Shown in pieces: positions 28,058 through 36,645 of a stretch of DNA of 64,000 bases. The DNA is from an uncultured Rikenellaceae bacterium (GTDB lineage Bacteria > Bacteroidota > Bacteroidia > Bacteroidales > Rikenellaceae), in assembly GCA_944326815.1 (NCBI GenBank), contig CALVFI010000014.1, positions 124,001 through 188,000 of the forward strand. The letters run 5' to 3'. How positions within the stretch are numbered: position 1 is the stretch's first letter; the number at the start of each line of letters is the position of its first letter. A program made the translations under genes and the position numbers. The notes under the pieces were generated by a model. It did no database searches. It was not told where the DNA came from and saw only the letters and a list, made by a program, of their open reading frames with translations.

Positions 28058-29413
28058 ATGGAAAATCAGGCACAGCAGTATGTCGAATCGTTCATGGCGG
28101 ATATCATCGCCCGAAACCCGGGCGAAAAAGAGTTCCACCAAGCGGTTCGTGAGGTGGTGGAGAGTGTCGCCCCTTACATCGTGGAGAACCCCCAATTGAT
28201 GAAGATGAAAGTGTTGGAACGTATCGCCGAACCCGAGCGGGTGGTGATGTTCCGTGTTCCGTGGCTCAACGACCGTGGCGAAGTAGAGATCAATAAAGGC
28301 TACCGGGTTCAGATGAACAGTGCTATCGGACCGTATAAAGGAGGATTGCGATTCCACCCAAGCGTAAACCTGAGCATTCTGAAATTCCTCGCTTTCGAAC
28401 AAACCTTTAAGAACAGCCTTACGACGCTGCCCATGGGTGGAGGCAAAGGCGGTTCAGACTTCAACCCCAAAGGCAAATCGGATAACGAAGTGATGAAATT
28501 CTGTCAGAGTTTCATGACCGAGTTGCAACGTCATATCGGTCAGGATACCGACGTTCCGGCAGGCGATATCGGCGTAGGAGGCCGCGAAATCGGATTCCTC
28601 TACGGTCAATACAAACGCCTACGCAACGAATTCACCGGTACGCTGACAGGGAAAGGACTCGACTGGGGTGGTTCCCCTTTGCGTCCCGAAGCTACGGGTT
28701 ACGGAGTATGCTATTTCGCACAGGCGATGCTGGCTACACGCAACGACAGTTTCAAAGGCAAGACCGTCGTAATCTCCGGTTCGGGCAACGTTGCGCAATA
28801 TGCTGCAGAGAAAGCCACACAGTTAGGAGGCAAGGTCGTAACGTTCTCCGACTCGAATGGATACATCTACGACCCGAACGGCATCGATGCCGAGAAACTG
28901 GCCTATGTCATGGAGTTGAAAAACATCTTCCGAGGCCGTATCCGCGAATACGCTGAACGCTATCCGGAAGCTACCTATTACGAAGGAGAACGGCCTTGGA
29001 GCGTAAAATGTGACATTGCCCTGCCTTGTGCCACACAAAATGAGCTGAACGGAGAAGAGGCTGCGACCCTGTTGAAAAACGGTTGTATCTGCGTCGCCGA
29101 AGGTGCAAACATGCCTTCTACACCAGAAGCCATCGAAGCATTCCAAGCTGCCAAGATTCTCTACTCCCCGGGCAAAGCATCGAATGCCGGCGGTGTAGCC
29201 ACTTCCGGATTGGAGATGACACAAAACTCCATCCGGCTCAAATGGACCGCAGAAGAGGTCGACGCAAGATTACACCAAATCATGACAGATATTCACGCCG
29301 CATGTCTCAAATACGGGACAGAACCCGACGGTTATGTGAACTATGTCAAGGGAGCCAATATTGCCGGATTCATCAAAGTCGCAAATGCCATGCTCGCTCA
29401 GGGACTGGTCTAA
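28058..29413 (+). CDS. gdhA: Glutamate dehydrogenase, hexameric 450-residue type (451 aa)
   Basis: Interconverts 2-oxoglutarate plus ammonium and glutamate, the main ammonium entry in many gut Bacteroidota. The catalytic lysine is K130 in PMGGGKGGSDF, and the aspartate D170 is in VPAGDIGVGG. The Rossmann loop is GSGNVA (241-246), with FSDSNG at the end of the next strand. The length matches the small hexameric class, usually NADP(H)-linked; coenzyme preference is inferred. Flanked by a perfect promoter and a strong terminator, so probably highly expressed. Confidence 0.96.
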   Translation: MENQAQQYVESFMADIIARNPGEKEFHQAVREVVESVAPYIVENPQLMKMKVLERIAEPERVVMFRVPWLNDRGEVEINKGYRVQMNSAIGPYKGGLRFHPSVNLSILKFLAFEQTFKNSLTTLPMGGGKGGSDFNPKGKSDNEVMKFCQSFMTELQRHIGQDTDVPAGDIGVGGREIGFLYGQYKRLRNEFTGTLTGKGLDWGGSPLRPEATGYGVCYFAQAMLATRNDSFKGKTVVISGSGNVAQYAAEKATQLGGKVVTFSDSNGYIYDPNGIDAEKLAYVMELKNIFRGRIREYAERYPEATYYEGERPWSVKCDIALPCATQNELNGEEAATLLKNGCICVAEGANMPSTPEAIEAFQAAKILYSPGKASNAGGVATSGLEMTQNSIRLKWTAEEVDARLHQIMTDIHAACLKYGTEPDGYVNYVKGANIAGFIKVANAMLAQGLV

Positions 29414-29448
29414 GCGGGCATTTTATCTGTAAAACAAATTAATCGGGG

Positions 29449-29476
29449 AAGGGGGTTGTGAAACCCCCTTTTTTTT
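29449..29476 (+). terminator. Terminator of gdhA
   Basis: AAGGGGGTT (29449-29457) pairs with AACCCCCTT (29462-29470) around a GTGA loop, followed by a run of T to 29476. Confidence 0.92.
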
Positions 29477-29543
29477 ATCTGTTTCCTCCAGAAAATTTTC
29501 GGATTCGGATAAAAAAATACCAAAACAAAAACGATTTTCTTCG

Positions 29544-29551
29544 TATTTTTG
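29544..29551 (+). promoter_or_regulatory. -7 promoter box for the aldo/keto reductase gene
   Basis: TATTTTTG matches TAnnTTTG, 34 bases before the ATG. No TTTG at -33. Confidence 0.45.
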
Positions 29552-29585
29552 TGAAAATAATCCTGAACTTTAAAACTTTCGGATC

Positions 29586-30593
29586 ATGGAAAACTATAAA
29601 GCAGATAACACTCGTTACGAGACCATGGCTTATCGCCGTTGCGGACAAAGCGGTCTCAAACTCCCGGCCATTTCACTCGGGTTGTGGCACAATTTCGGCA
29701 GCGTAGACGTATACGACAACTTCAGCCGCATCGCTTTCCGAGCCTTCGACCGGGGCATCACCCACTTCGATTTGGCCAACAACTACGGTCCTGTTCCCGG
29801 TTCTGCCGAGGAGAATTTCGGTCGTATCCTTCGACAAGGCTTAGGCGCCTATCGCGATGAACTGATCATTTCGACCAAGGCAGGTTACGACATGTGGCCG
29901 GGACCTTACGGAGATTGGGGAAGCCGCAAATACCTCATGGCCAGCCTGGACCAAAGCCTGCGTCGCATGGGGTTGGAGTATGTGGACATCTTCTACTCAC
30001 ACCGTCCCGATCCGGAGACCCCGATCGAAGAGACCATGGGAGCATTGGCCGATATCGTACGACAAGGTAAAGCTCTCTATGTAGGCATCTCGAATTACAA
30101 CCCGGAACAGACGGAACGTGCCGTGGAGGTACTCCGACAGACGAACACACCCTGTCTGATCCACCAAACGAAATACTCGATGTTCGAGCGTCAAATGGCA
30201 GAGAGCCTGTTACCAATTCTCGACCGTGAAGGAATCGGCATGATCGCCTTCTCTCCGTTGGCACAAGGCATGTTGACCAATAAATACCTCAACGGCATTC
30301 CGGAAAACTCCCGTGCTGCCAAAGCCAGTGGACATCTCCAACGTAACCAGGTAACCCCCGAAAAGGTGGCAGCTGCACGGGCGCTGAACGAGATTGCCGG
30401 TCGCAGAGGTCAGACGTTAGCAGAGATGGCATTGGCATGGCTGCTCAAGGATCGCCGTGTGACGAGTGTCATCATCGGAGCCAGTTCGGTCGCACAACTC
30501 GACGACAACCTCAATGCCTTGGCCAATCTGTCGTTCTCCGCAGAGGAACTCGCAGAAATCGATCGCATTCTCGCTACGGCAGAGACAAAATAA
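29586..30593 (+). CDS. Aldo/keto reductase, YghZ-like (335 aa)
   Basis: An NADPH-dependent (beta/alpha)8 reductase. The catalytic tetrad is complete: D62 and Y67 in FDLANNYGP, K98 in ISTKAGYDMWPGPYG, and H139 in YSHRPDP. The KAGYDMWPGPYG and GSRKY segments are typical of the YghZ/GpdA group, which reduces L-glyceraldehyde 3-phosphate or methylglyoxal. Monocistronic, with its own promoter box and terminator. The substrate is inferred from the subgroup only. Confidence 0.92.
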   Translation: MENYKADNTRYETMAYRRCGQSGLKLPAISLGLWHNFGSVDVYDNFSRIAFRAFDRGITHFDLANNYGPVPGSAEENFGRILRQGLGAYRDELIISTKAGYDMWPGPYGDWGSRKYLMASLDQSLRRMGLEYVDIFYSHRPDPETPIEETMGALADIVRQGKALYVGISNYNPEQTERAVEVLRQTNTPCLIHQTKYSMFERQMAESLLPILDREGIGMIAFSPLAQGMLTNKYLNGIPENSRAAKASGHLQRNQVTPEKVAAARALNEIAGRRGQTLAEMALAWLLKDRRVTSVIIGASSVAQLDDNLNALANLSFSAEELAEIDRILATAETK

Positions 30594-30634
30594 GCATCGA
30601 CCAAATAGGCTCTTTGTGAGCTATAAAAACCAAG

Positions 30635-30670
30635 AAGCGCAGGGACTTTACCCTGCGCTTTATTGTTTTA
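30635..30670 (+). terminator. Terminator of the aldo/keto reductase gene
   Basis: AAGCGCAGGG (30635-30644) pairs perfectly with CCCTGCGCTT (30651-30660) around a 6-base loop, followed by TATTGTTTTA. Confidence 0.8.
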
Positions 30671-30715
30671 TAGCTGTCGTTCATCTCTTACTACCGACTG
30701 CATGGCCGAAACCGG

Positions 30716-31156
30716 TCATCCTCGAAGACGCGCCAGATAAAAATCTTCGCGGGCATGCATCTGCCGCTCATCTTCGGGGGTTTTATCCTTGTAACCGCAC
30801 AAATGCAGCAAACCATGGACAATCACCCGATGCATCTCATCGAGCGCCGACGCACCGAACTGCTCTGCATTGAGTGCGACCGTCTGGCAATCAATAAAGA
30901 TATCACCACTTACAATTCCACGGACAGACCGTCCTTCGAAAAACTCGCTGTAATCAAAGGTAATGACATCGGTAAAGTAATCGTGCCCCAGATACTGGCG
31001 ATTGATCGCACGGTGATGCTCCGACGAGCAAAAAATATAGGAAACGTCGCCCAAACGGCATCCTTCATTCTCCGCACAAGCCTTGAGCCATGCCGAAATC
31101 CTTCGTTTCTCGGGCAAGCGATAAGTGCACTCTTCCTGAAAATATCGAACCGCCAT
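30716..31156 (-). CDS. ybeY: rRNA maturation endoribonuclease YbeY (146 aa)
   Basis: A metal-dependent RNase in 16S rRNA processing and ribosome quality control. The motif HGLLHLCGYKDKTPEDE supplies the first two histidines of H-x3-H-x5-H; the third position is occupied by K/D rather than His. Other signatures are present: ICSSEHHRAINRQYLGHDYFTDVITFDYSE includes the conserved HxxxN and TDVITF elements (given here only in part as a guide). Last gene of the operon after the EnvC-like protein, 23 bases apart. Confidence 0.88.
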   Translation of the reverse strand: MAVRYFQEECTYRLPEKRRISAWLKACAENEGCRLGDVSYIFCSSEHHRAINRQYLGHDYFTDVITFDYSEFFEGRSVRGIVSGDIFIDCQTVALNAEQFGASALDEMHRVIVHGLLHLCGYKDKTPEDERQMHAREDFYLARLRG

Positions 31157-31179
31157 TCCCTTTTGTGTTTATTGGTAAA

Positions 31180-32376
31180 CTATCTTCGGAGCCAACTCTC
31201 GGGATTGAGGTTGGTAGTCTCTTTCCATATTTCAAAATGAAGCATATTGTCGTCGCTGTTACTGCTCGACGCGATACGCCCCAATTGTTGATTCGTCGCC
31301 ACCTTGGCTCCGCTCTTGACCGATACCGTTGCCAGGTTGGAATAAACGGTAATGTAATTGCCATGACGCACCATTACACAATTGTTCAACCCCGGCAACG
31401 AGAAGACACGCGTCACCGTCCCCTCGAATACGCAATATACGGGAGCTCCGGCATCCCCGGCAATATTAATCCCTTTGTTGTTGATAACAAGGCCCTTCTG
31501 CGTAGGATGCGCATGAACCCCATAACGGTCGATAATAACTCCTCCGCGTATCGGATAGGGCAGTCGACCCATGTTCTGATCGAAACGTCCCGACAACTCC
31601 GTATCATACTCCACTTCAGCTGTCGTCCGTTTCTGACTACGGGCCTTTTTGGCCTCCTCGGCAATAATCTCCTGAATCCGTTTCTGAGCCTTCTCCACCT
31701 GCGCCCGTTTCGCACTGAGCTCTTTAGAGATTTTACTCTCCTGTGCCTTCAACTGCCGTACCGCACTTTCGCGTTGAGACTCATCCTTTCCGAGTAAAGC
31801 CAACTCACTGCTGCGCGCCTGCCGCGTCTTATCAAGCGCTAAACGCGCACTATCCAGTTGAAGTACCTCTGTTCCAATCTGCTCGGAGAGGCGGTTGATC
31901 TCCTCTGCCTTGCGCTCCCGCATCCGATTGTAGCGACGCATGAAATCGATACGTCGCACGGCGTCGTTGAAATCGGTCGACGCAAACAGAAAAACCATGA
32001 AATTATTGAGCTTGTAATTCTTATATGAGGCATAGATCAACTCGGCATACTCTTTCCGAATCTTCTCCAAATCACTATTCAGGTTCCCAATGGTCATATT
32101 CATCGAATCGATATCTTTACCCACCAGATCCATCTGCTGATCCAACGACCGGACAATCTGTTCCCGGTTACGGATACGGGACTGAATCAATTTTAATTGA
32201 CTCTGATTCACCTGTTGGTCTTTCCGTGTCTTATTCAGTAATTCAGTATTGATTCGAATCTCCTCTTCCGCCTGTCGGATCTGCTCCTGCAAGGACTGGA
32301 TGGTCTGTCCGGAAGCACCGGCAGCAACCCACAATAAGGCAAATAGCACGACTCCCTGTTTAATGAATGCTCTCAT
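31180..32376 (-). CDS. EnvC-like murein hydrolase activator with degenerate LytM domain (398 aa)
   Basis: A signal peptide (VVLFALLWVAAGASG) is followed by long coiled-coil segments (about 20-250) and a C-terminal LytM/M23 domain (about 280-398). The catalytic zinc ligands are lost: NKGINIAG replaces HxGxDxxx, YSNLA replaces YxHL, and MLHFE replaces HLHFE. Such domains activate amidases during septum splitting rather than cut peptidoglycan themselves. The start overlaps the upstream TPR lipoprotein gene by 4 bases. Periplasmic location is inferred from the signal. Confidence 0.9.
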   Translation of the reverse strand: MRAFIKQGVVLFALLWVAAGASGQTIQSLQEQIRQAEEEIRINTELLNKTRKDQQVNQSQLKLIQSRIRNREQIVRSLDQQMDLVGKDIDSMNMTIGNLNSDLEKIRKEYAELIYASYKNYKLNNFMVFLFASTDFNDAVRRIDFMRRYNRMRERKAEEINRLSEQIGTEVLQLDSARLALDKTRQARSSELALLGKDESQRESAVRQLKAQESKISKELSAKRAQVEKAQKRIQEIIAEEAKKARSQKRTTAEVEYDTELSGRFDQNMGRLPYPIRGGVIIDRYGVHAHPTQKGLVINNKGINIAGDAGAPVYCVFEGTVTRVFSLPGLNNCVMVRHGNYITVYSNLATVSVKSGAKVATNQQLGRIASSSNSDDNMLHFEIWKETTNLNPESWLRR

Positions 32377-34094
32377 TTCCCTTCCACTTTTTTCATGCGC
32401 TCGGCAATCTGTTCCGCATCATACCCAGCTTCCAGCGCCTTCTGCCAATAAAACGAGGCCATGAAATACTCTTTCAATGCATACAGTACGTCGCCGTAAT
32501 GCAAATAAAGTTCCTGACTCCCAGTGCGATCAAACGAGACCGCCTGCTGAATTAACCGCCGTGCTTCCTCATATCGGCCCAGCTTATAAAGAACCCATCC
32601 CTGGGTATCGAGATAGGTGGGATTCCCCGGTTCGAGTTCTGCTACCCGACTGCTCATCTCCAAGGCCTGTTCCAGTCGACGGCCCTCCACGCTGAGAAAA
32701 TAAGCGTAATTGTTCAACACCACGACATTATCTTTCCACAACTTCAATGCACGGTCATAATAAGAATAGCACCTGGAGCGATTCCCCTCCTGTTGATGCA
32801 TATCCCCCAAGATGCCCAGAATGACCGAACGCGAAGAGTCGCTTTCCGTATATTTGAGAGCCTTCTCGTAAGCCATCTTTGCCTCCGGCATCTTCTTCAT
32901 ATAGGCCAATGCCCCTCCCTCGAGCAGATAGAAATCGGCATTCTCCGGGAAGTGCTTCAATGCGACAGCAGAATATTTCGCCACCGAGTCGGAACGATTC
33001 AGATAAGCCTCGATCTCGATGATGTTTTTATACACATCGAGCATGGTGGTGGTATCCCGCAGATAGGCTTTATAGGCGGCAAGCGCCTCTTCCGTGCGAC
33101 CTCCGGCGATCTCATTGCCGGCATATACCTCCAGAGCCGCATAATCCTCCGGATATTTGGCATAAAGCACCGTCGCCAAATCGGTAATCTGAAAATAATA
33201 TTCCCGATAGACCTGAATGTTTGACGTCAGATCTTGAAAAAAACGAATCTTATTTTCCAGGGGCAACTCATCGCTCTCGAAAAGCGTCCGTGACGAAGCC
33301 AGAAAACGCAAATTATCACCGATATGTTTATAATACTCATTTCTCGAAATCAGAATATCCAAACCGTTCGGATTTAAAGAGAGAGCTTTGTCATAACAGG
33401 CTTCGGCCAGGGAATCCCGTCTCATCTGTCCATAAATCTCGGCCAAGACCAGATAATTCTCATACTTATAGGGGTAATCCCGGATCAGATTCTCACTCTC
33501 TGCAATTGCCCGGTCGTATTGCCTGGTCTGCATCAACAACTGCTGCTTATAGGCCATCAACTCCTCGATCCTCCCGACAGCATTCTCCGCCGAATCGAGC
33601 GTATTGATCGCAGCAACCGGCTGACCATCATGATCGTACAAAAGAGCCAACAAACGATAGTTGTCAGGATCATGGGGGGCCACCTTCACCAAATGCTCAT
33701 ACACTTTTCGAGCTTCGGTAAAATTCTCCGTTACAACCAGCAGTTGTCCAAGCAACTGTTTGTACCATAAATTTGTGGAATCTATGCGAACAGCCTCTCT
33801 CGCATACGTTAATGCCTTCTCCGGATCGGTACGCATCAGAACTCCCGCCGTTTCGTAATAGGAGGGATCGTGCAGGGAATCGAGCGCAATGGCCTTGGCA
33901 TAGAGTTGGTCAGCCTGTTCCAGGTCCCCCATCGAAGCGGCCTTGATGCCTTCCAGATAGTAGAACGTAGGCTCCATCTCTCCCGTATAACCGAAATCGG
34001 CAGGCCCGACATCGCTCTGCACAGCCTGCCGGGAGGTCCCACAGGCCGCAAAAACCATGACAGCCAATAACAAATATATCGTTTTGAATTTTCT
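32373..34094 (-). CDS. TPR-repeat lipoprotein (573 aa)
   Basis: A signal peptide with lipobox (LLLAVMVFAACG, lipid-modified C19) and then about a dozen TPR-like units through the whole chain (e.g. ADQLYAKAIALDSLHDPSYY, EARRLIQQAVSFDRTGSQEL). The frame runs up to 34157, but that start lies in the -7 box, and MRKFKTIYLL at 34094 gives a proper signal peptide. First gene of the TPR-EnvC-YbeY operon, so a role as an outer-membrane-anchored scaffold for cell separation or envelope assembly is plausible. Confidence 0.88.
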   Translation of the reverse strand, partial: RKFKTIYLLLAVMVFAACGTSRQAVQSDVGPADFGYTGEMEPTFYYLEGIKAASMGDLEQADQLYAKAIALDSLHDPSYYETAGVLMRTDPEKALTYAREAVRIDSTNLWYKQLLGQLLVVTENFTEARKVYEHLVKVAPHDPDNYRLLALLYDHDGQPVAAINTLDSAENAVGRIEELMAYKQQLLMQTRQYDRAIAESENLIRDYPYKYENYLVLAEIYGQMRRDSLAEACYDKALSLNPNGLDILISRNEYYKHIGDNLRFLASSRTLFESDELPLENKIRFFQDLTSNIQVYREYYFQITDLATVLYAKYPEDYAALEVYAGNEIAGGRTEEALAAYKAYLRDTTTMLDVYKNIIEIEAYLNRSDSVAKYSAVALKHFPENADFYLLEGGALAYMKKMPEAKMAYEKALKYTESDSSRSVILGILGDMHQQEGNRSRCYSYYDRALKLWKDNVVVLNNYAYFLSVEGRRLEQALEMSSRVAELEPGNPTYLDTQGWVLYKLGRYEEARRLIQQAVSFDRTGSQELYLHYGDVLYALKEYFMASFYWQKALEAGYDAEQIAERMKKVEGK

Positions 34095-34154
34095 CATCAG
34101 CGACTCCTCCGGCAAATTCTCTGCCTGTATGGCATTTCCGACTACCAGAATGAA

Positions 34155-34186
34155 CAAAGATACATCATCGGCCTGAATTTACCAAA
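34155..34186 (-). promoter_or_regulatory. Bacteroidota promoter of the TPR-EnvC-ybeY operon
   Basis: Minus-strand TTTG (34186-34183), 20 bases, TATCTTTG (34162-34155): exact consensus. The leader to the ATG at 34094 is about 55 bases. Confidence 0.8.
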
Positions 34187-34267
34187 ATTACCATTCTTAG
34201 AGCAAAAACGAGATTTTTCCATCCGTATTTTATAACTTGCGGAAGAAATTTCATAAAATACGTAACC

Positions 34268-36505
34268 ATGAAAAAGCGACTCTTTCCATATCTCCTACTT
34301 ATCGGATTTACGGTATCAACCGCCTTCGGGCAGATTCCTTCCCGGATTTTCGAGACGTACGAATATGTTTGGCTCGGCGACACGATCTTACAGGATGGCC
34401 GTATGGCGCGTGCGCTTTCGGCCACGGAGCTGGAATCATACTACCTGCCGGAGGTCCGTCGTTGGACTCTGACGGAAGAGACCTCTGCGTTCCCACAATA
34501 TACCTCCGAATCACTCCTGGAAACGGCACTTTATAACCTTGCTCTGGAAGAGTTGACCCAACTGCAGCAGACCGACGGTACATTGCGCATGGAGAAGTCA
34601 CGGAACGAAATAAAAACGCGCGATATCGGTTACAGCACCCTGCTGGCCTTGGCCTATCTGCAACCGGAAGCCGTGAAAAAAAGCCTACTACAAAGGGTGA
34701 ACGATCGGGGGCGCATCATGCAAGATATTGGGACGGGCGGCTCCTGGCCGGTCTCTACCGACCGGATGATTTGGGCGGCAGCAGCCTGGGAGGTTTATGT
34801 GGCCACGGGCGACAAGGAGTGGTTGCGTAAGGTTTATCCCATCCTCCGCGACTCCGCAGAAGATGACCTGCAAACCCTCTACGACCCCGAGACGGGACTC
34901 GTACGGGGAGAGTCCTCCTTTCTCGACTGGCGCGAACAGGAGTACCCGCTCTGGATGCAATGCGCCGATATCCATTCCAGTCAATGTCTCGGAACCAACG
35001 CAGTCCATTATCGGGCCCTCGAAGTCCTCGCCGAGATGGCGCAACAACTCGGCGATACCAAGGAAGCCGAACGTTATCGCACATCGGCAAGCCGCCTCAG
35101 CCGGGCCATAAATCAATGGCTTTGGCTCCCCGAACGAAACTATTACGGACAATTTCTCTATGGTCGCAACTACCGGATGCTCTCGCCTCGTTCTGAGACC
35201 CTGGGGGAGGCTCTATGCATTCTGTTCGACATCGCTGACAATGAGAAAAAAGATCTGTTATCCGAATACGTCCCCACGACGCCCTTCGGGACTCCCTGCT
35301 TTTTCCCCTATCTGCGACAAATTCCGCCCTATCACAACAACGCCGTATGGCCCTTTGTCGAAGCTTATTGGATGTTGGCTTCCGCCAAGGCCAAAAACGA
35401 GGCAGGTGTCATGCACAGCATCGCATCCATCTACCGTGGCGCAGCAATGGCACTTACCAATAAAGAGAATTTTGTAGCCACAAGCGGAGACTTTGCAGGT
35501 ACGCAGATGAACTCCGACCAGAGCCTCGGGAGCGTAGCAGGGAATCTGGCCATCGTCCACCGGCTGCTGTTCGGAATACGCTTCACGCCCAATGAGTTGC
35601 AGTTCGAACCTTTCGTGCCGGAAGCTCTCAAAGGCAAACGGACCCTGACAAATTTCCGATATCGGAACGCCCTTCTGACCATCGAACTGAATGGCCACGG
35701 TACCCGCATCAAAAATATTACGCTCGACGGCGGGAAACTGAAAAAAGCATCCATTCCCGGGCATCTCTCCGGCCATCATCGAATCGTTATTGAACTGGCC
35801 GACAATCGGCTTCCCATCCGCCCGATCAATATGGTCGAAAATGCATTCTCACTGGAGACACCCGAATTGACCTTCGCCAACGGCACCATCTCCTGGAAGG
35901 AGATCCCCGGAGCCCATTTTTACACGATCTACCGCAATGGGACTCCCTATGAAACCCTATTGAGTAACTTTATCGGATTTATTCCCGAGCAGACGGGCGA
36001 CTATCAAGTCGTTGCCGACAATATGGAGGGACTGCAATCCTTCGCCAGTTCACCACTCAGTCTCCTGCCAGAGGGGGTATTGCAAAGTTACGAAGTAGAA
36101 AAATTTGCCCCTCAATCATCGTTCGCTGCCCGGAATTTCCAAGGAGAAGGATTCGTAGAGACCGATCAGGGATTGAATGAAACCATCACGATCCCGATAG
36201 AGATAGAAAAACGGGGAAAATATGCGATCAGCTGGGTCTACGCCAACGGCAACGGACCCGTAACAAGCGGAGACCGATGTGCCATACGGACTCTGACGGT
36301 AGATGGCTCGCCGGCAGGGACATCGGTATTTCCCCAACGCGGAGAAAACGACTGGAGCCGCTGGGGATTGAGCAACATCGTACAGGTTACCCTCACCCCC
36401 GGACCACACACAATCGGTCTACAGTTGCTCCCATGCAACCAAAACATGAACGGTACGACGAATCGGGCATTGATCGACCAACTACGCATCACACGGTTAG
36501 ATTGA
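34268..36505 (+). CDS. Secreted six-hairpin glycosidase with C-terminal beta domains (745 aa)
   Basis: A signal peptide (LFPYLLLIGFTVSTAFG) precedes an (alpha/alpha)6-barrel resembling GH63/debranching-type glycosidases: GGSWPVSTDRMIWAAAAWE, ESSFLDWREQEYP (an acidic residue here is a candidate catalytic acid), CLGTNAVHYRALE, and QIPPYHNNAVWPFVEAYWML. From about 530 a beta domain of Fn3 type (ISWKEIPGAHFYTIYRNG) and then a carbohydrate-binding-like beta sandwich ending IDQLRITRLD. No lipobox. It stands alone, with no SusC/SusD nearby, so the substrate cannot be inferred. The barrel class is fairly sure; the family number is not. Confidence 0.75.
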   Translation: MKKRLFPYLLLIGFTVSTAFGQIPSRIFETYEYVWLGDTILQDGRMARALSATELESYYLPEVRRWTLTEETSAFPQYTSESLLETALYNLALEELTQLQQTDGTLRMEKSRNEIKTRDIGYSTLLALAYLQPEAVKKSLLQRVNDRGRIMQDIGTGGSWPVSTDRMIWAAAAWEVYVATGDKEWLRKVYPILRDSAEDDLQTLYDPETGLVRGESSFLDWREQEYPLWMQCADIHSSQCLGTNAVHYRALEVLAEMAQQLGDTKEAERYRTSASRLSRAINQWLWLPERNYYGQFLYGRNYRMLSPRSETLGEALCILFDIADNEKKDLLSEYVPTTPFGTPCFFPYLRQIPPYHNNAVWPFVEAYWMLASAKAKNEAGVMHSIASIYRGAAMALTNKENFVATSGDFAGTQMNSDQSLGSVAGNLAIVHRLLFGIRFTPNELQFEPFVPEALKGKRTLTNFRYRNALLTIELNGHGTRIKNITLDGGKLKKASIPGHLSGHHRIVIELADNRLPIRPINMVENAFSLETPELTFANGTISWKEIPGAHFYTIYRNGTPYETLLSNFIGFIPEQTGDYQVVADNMEGLQSFASSPLSLLPEGVLQSYEVEKFAPQSSFAARNFQGEGFVETDQGLNETITIPIEIEKRGKYAISWVYANGNGPVTSGDRCAIRTLTVDGSPAGTSVFPQRGENDWSRWGLSNIVQVTLTPGPHTIGLQLLPCNQNMNGTTNRALIDQLRITRLD

Positions 36506-36580
36506 TGACAAAGCCTTTCCCATCGGGATTGCAAGACACAAAATTAAACACCAACAACCGATAATCACAAACCTCAACAA

Positions 36581-36617
36581 TAAAACTGGCGGCCCTGTCT
36601 GCAAACAGAGCCGCCAG
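36581..36617 (-). terminator. Terminator of pheS
   Basis: CTGGCGGC (36586-36593) and GCCGCCAG (36610-36617) form the outer stem, and CTGT/ACAG an inner extension with one mismatch. Read on the minus strand it ends in TTTTA, 29 bases after the pheS stop codon. Confidence 0.75.
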
Positions 36618-36645
36618 CCAATGCAAGCGCCACTCAATCAAACGA

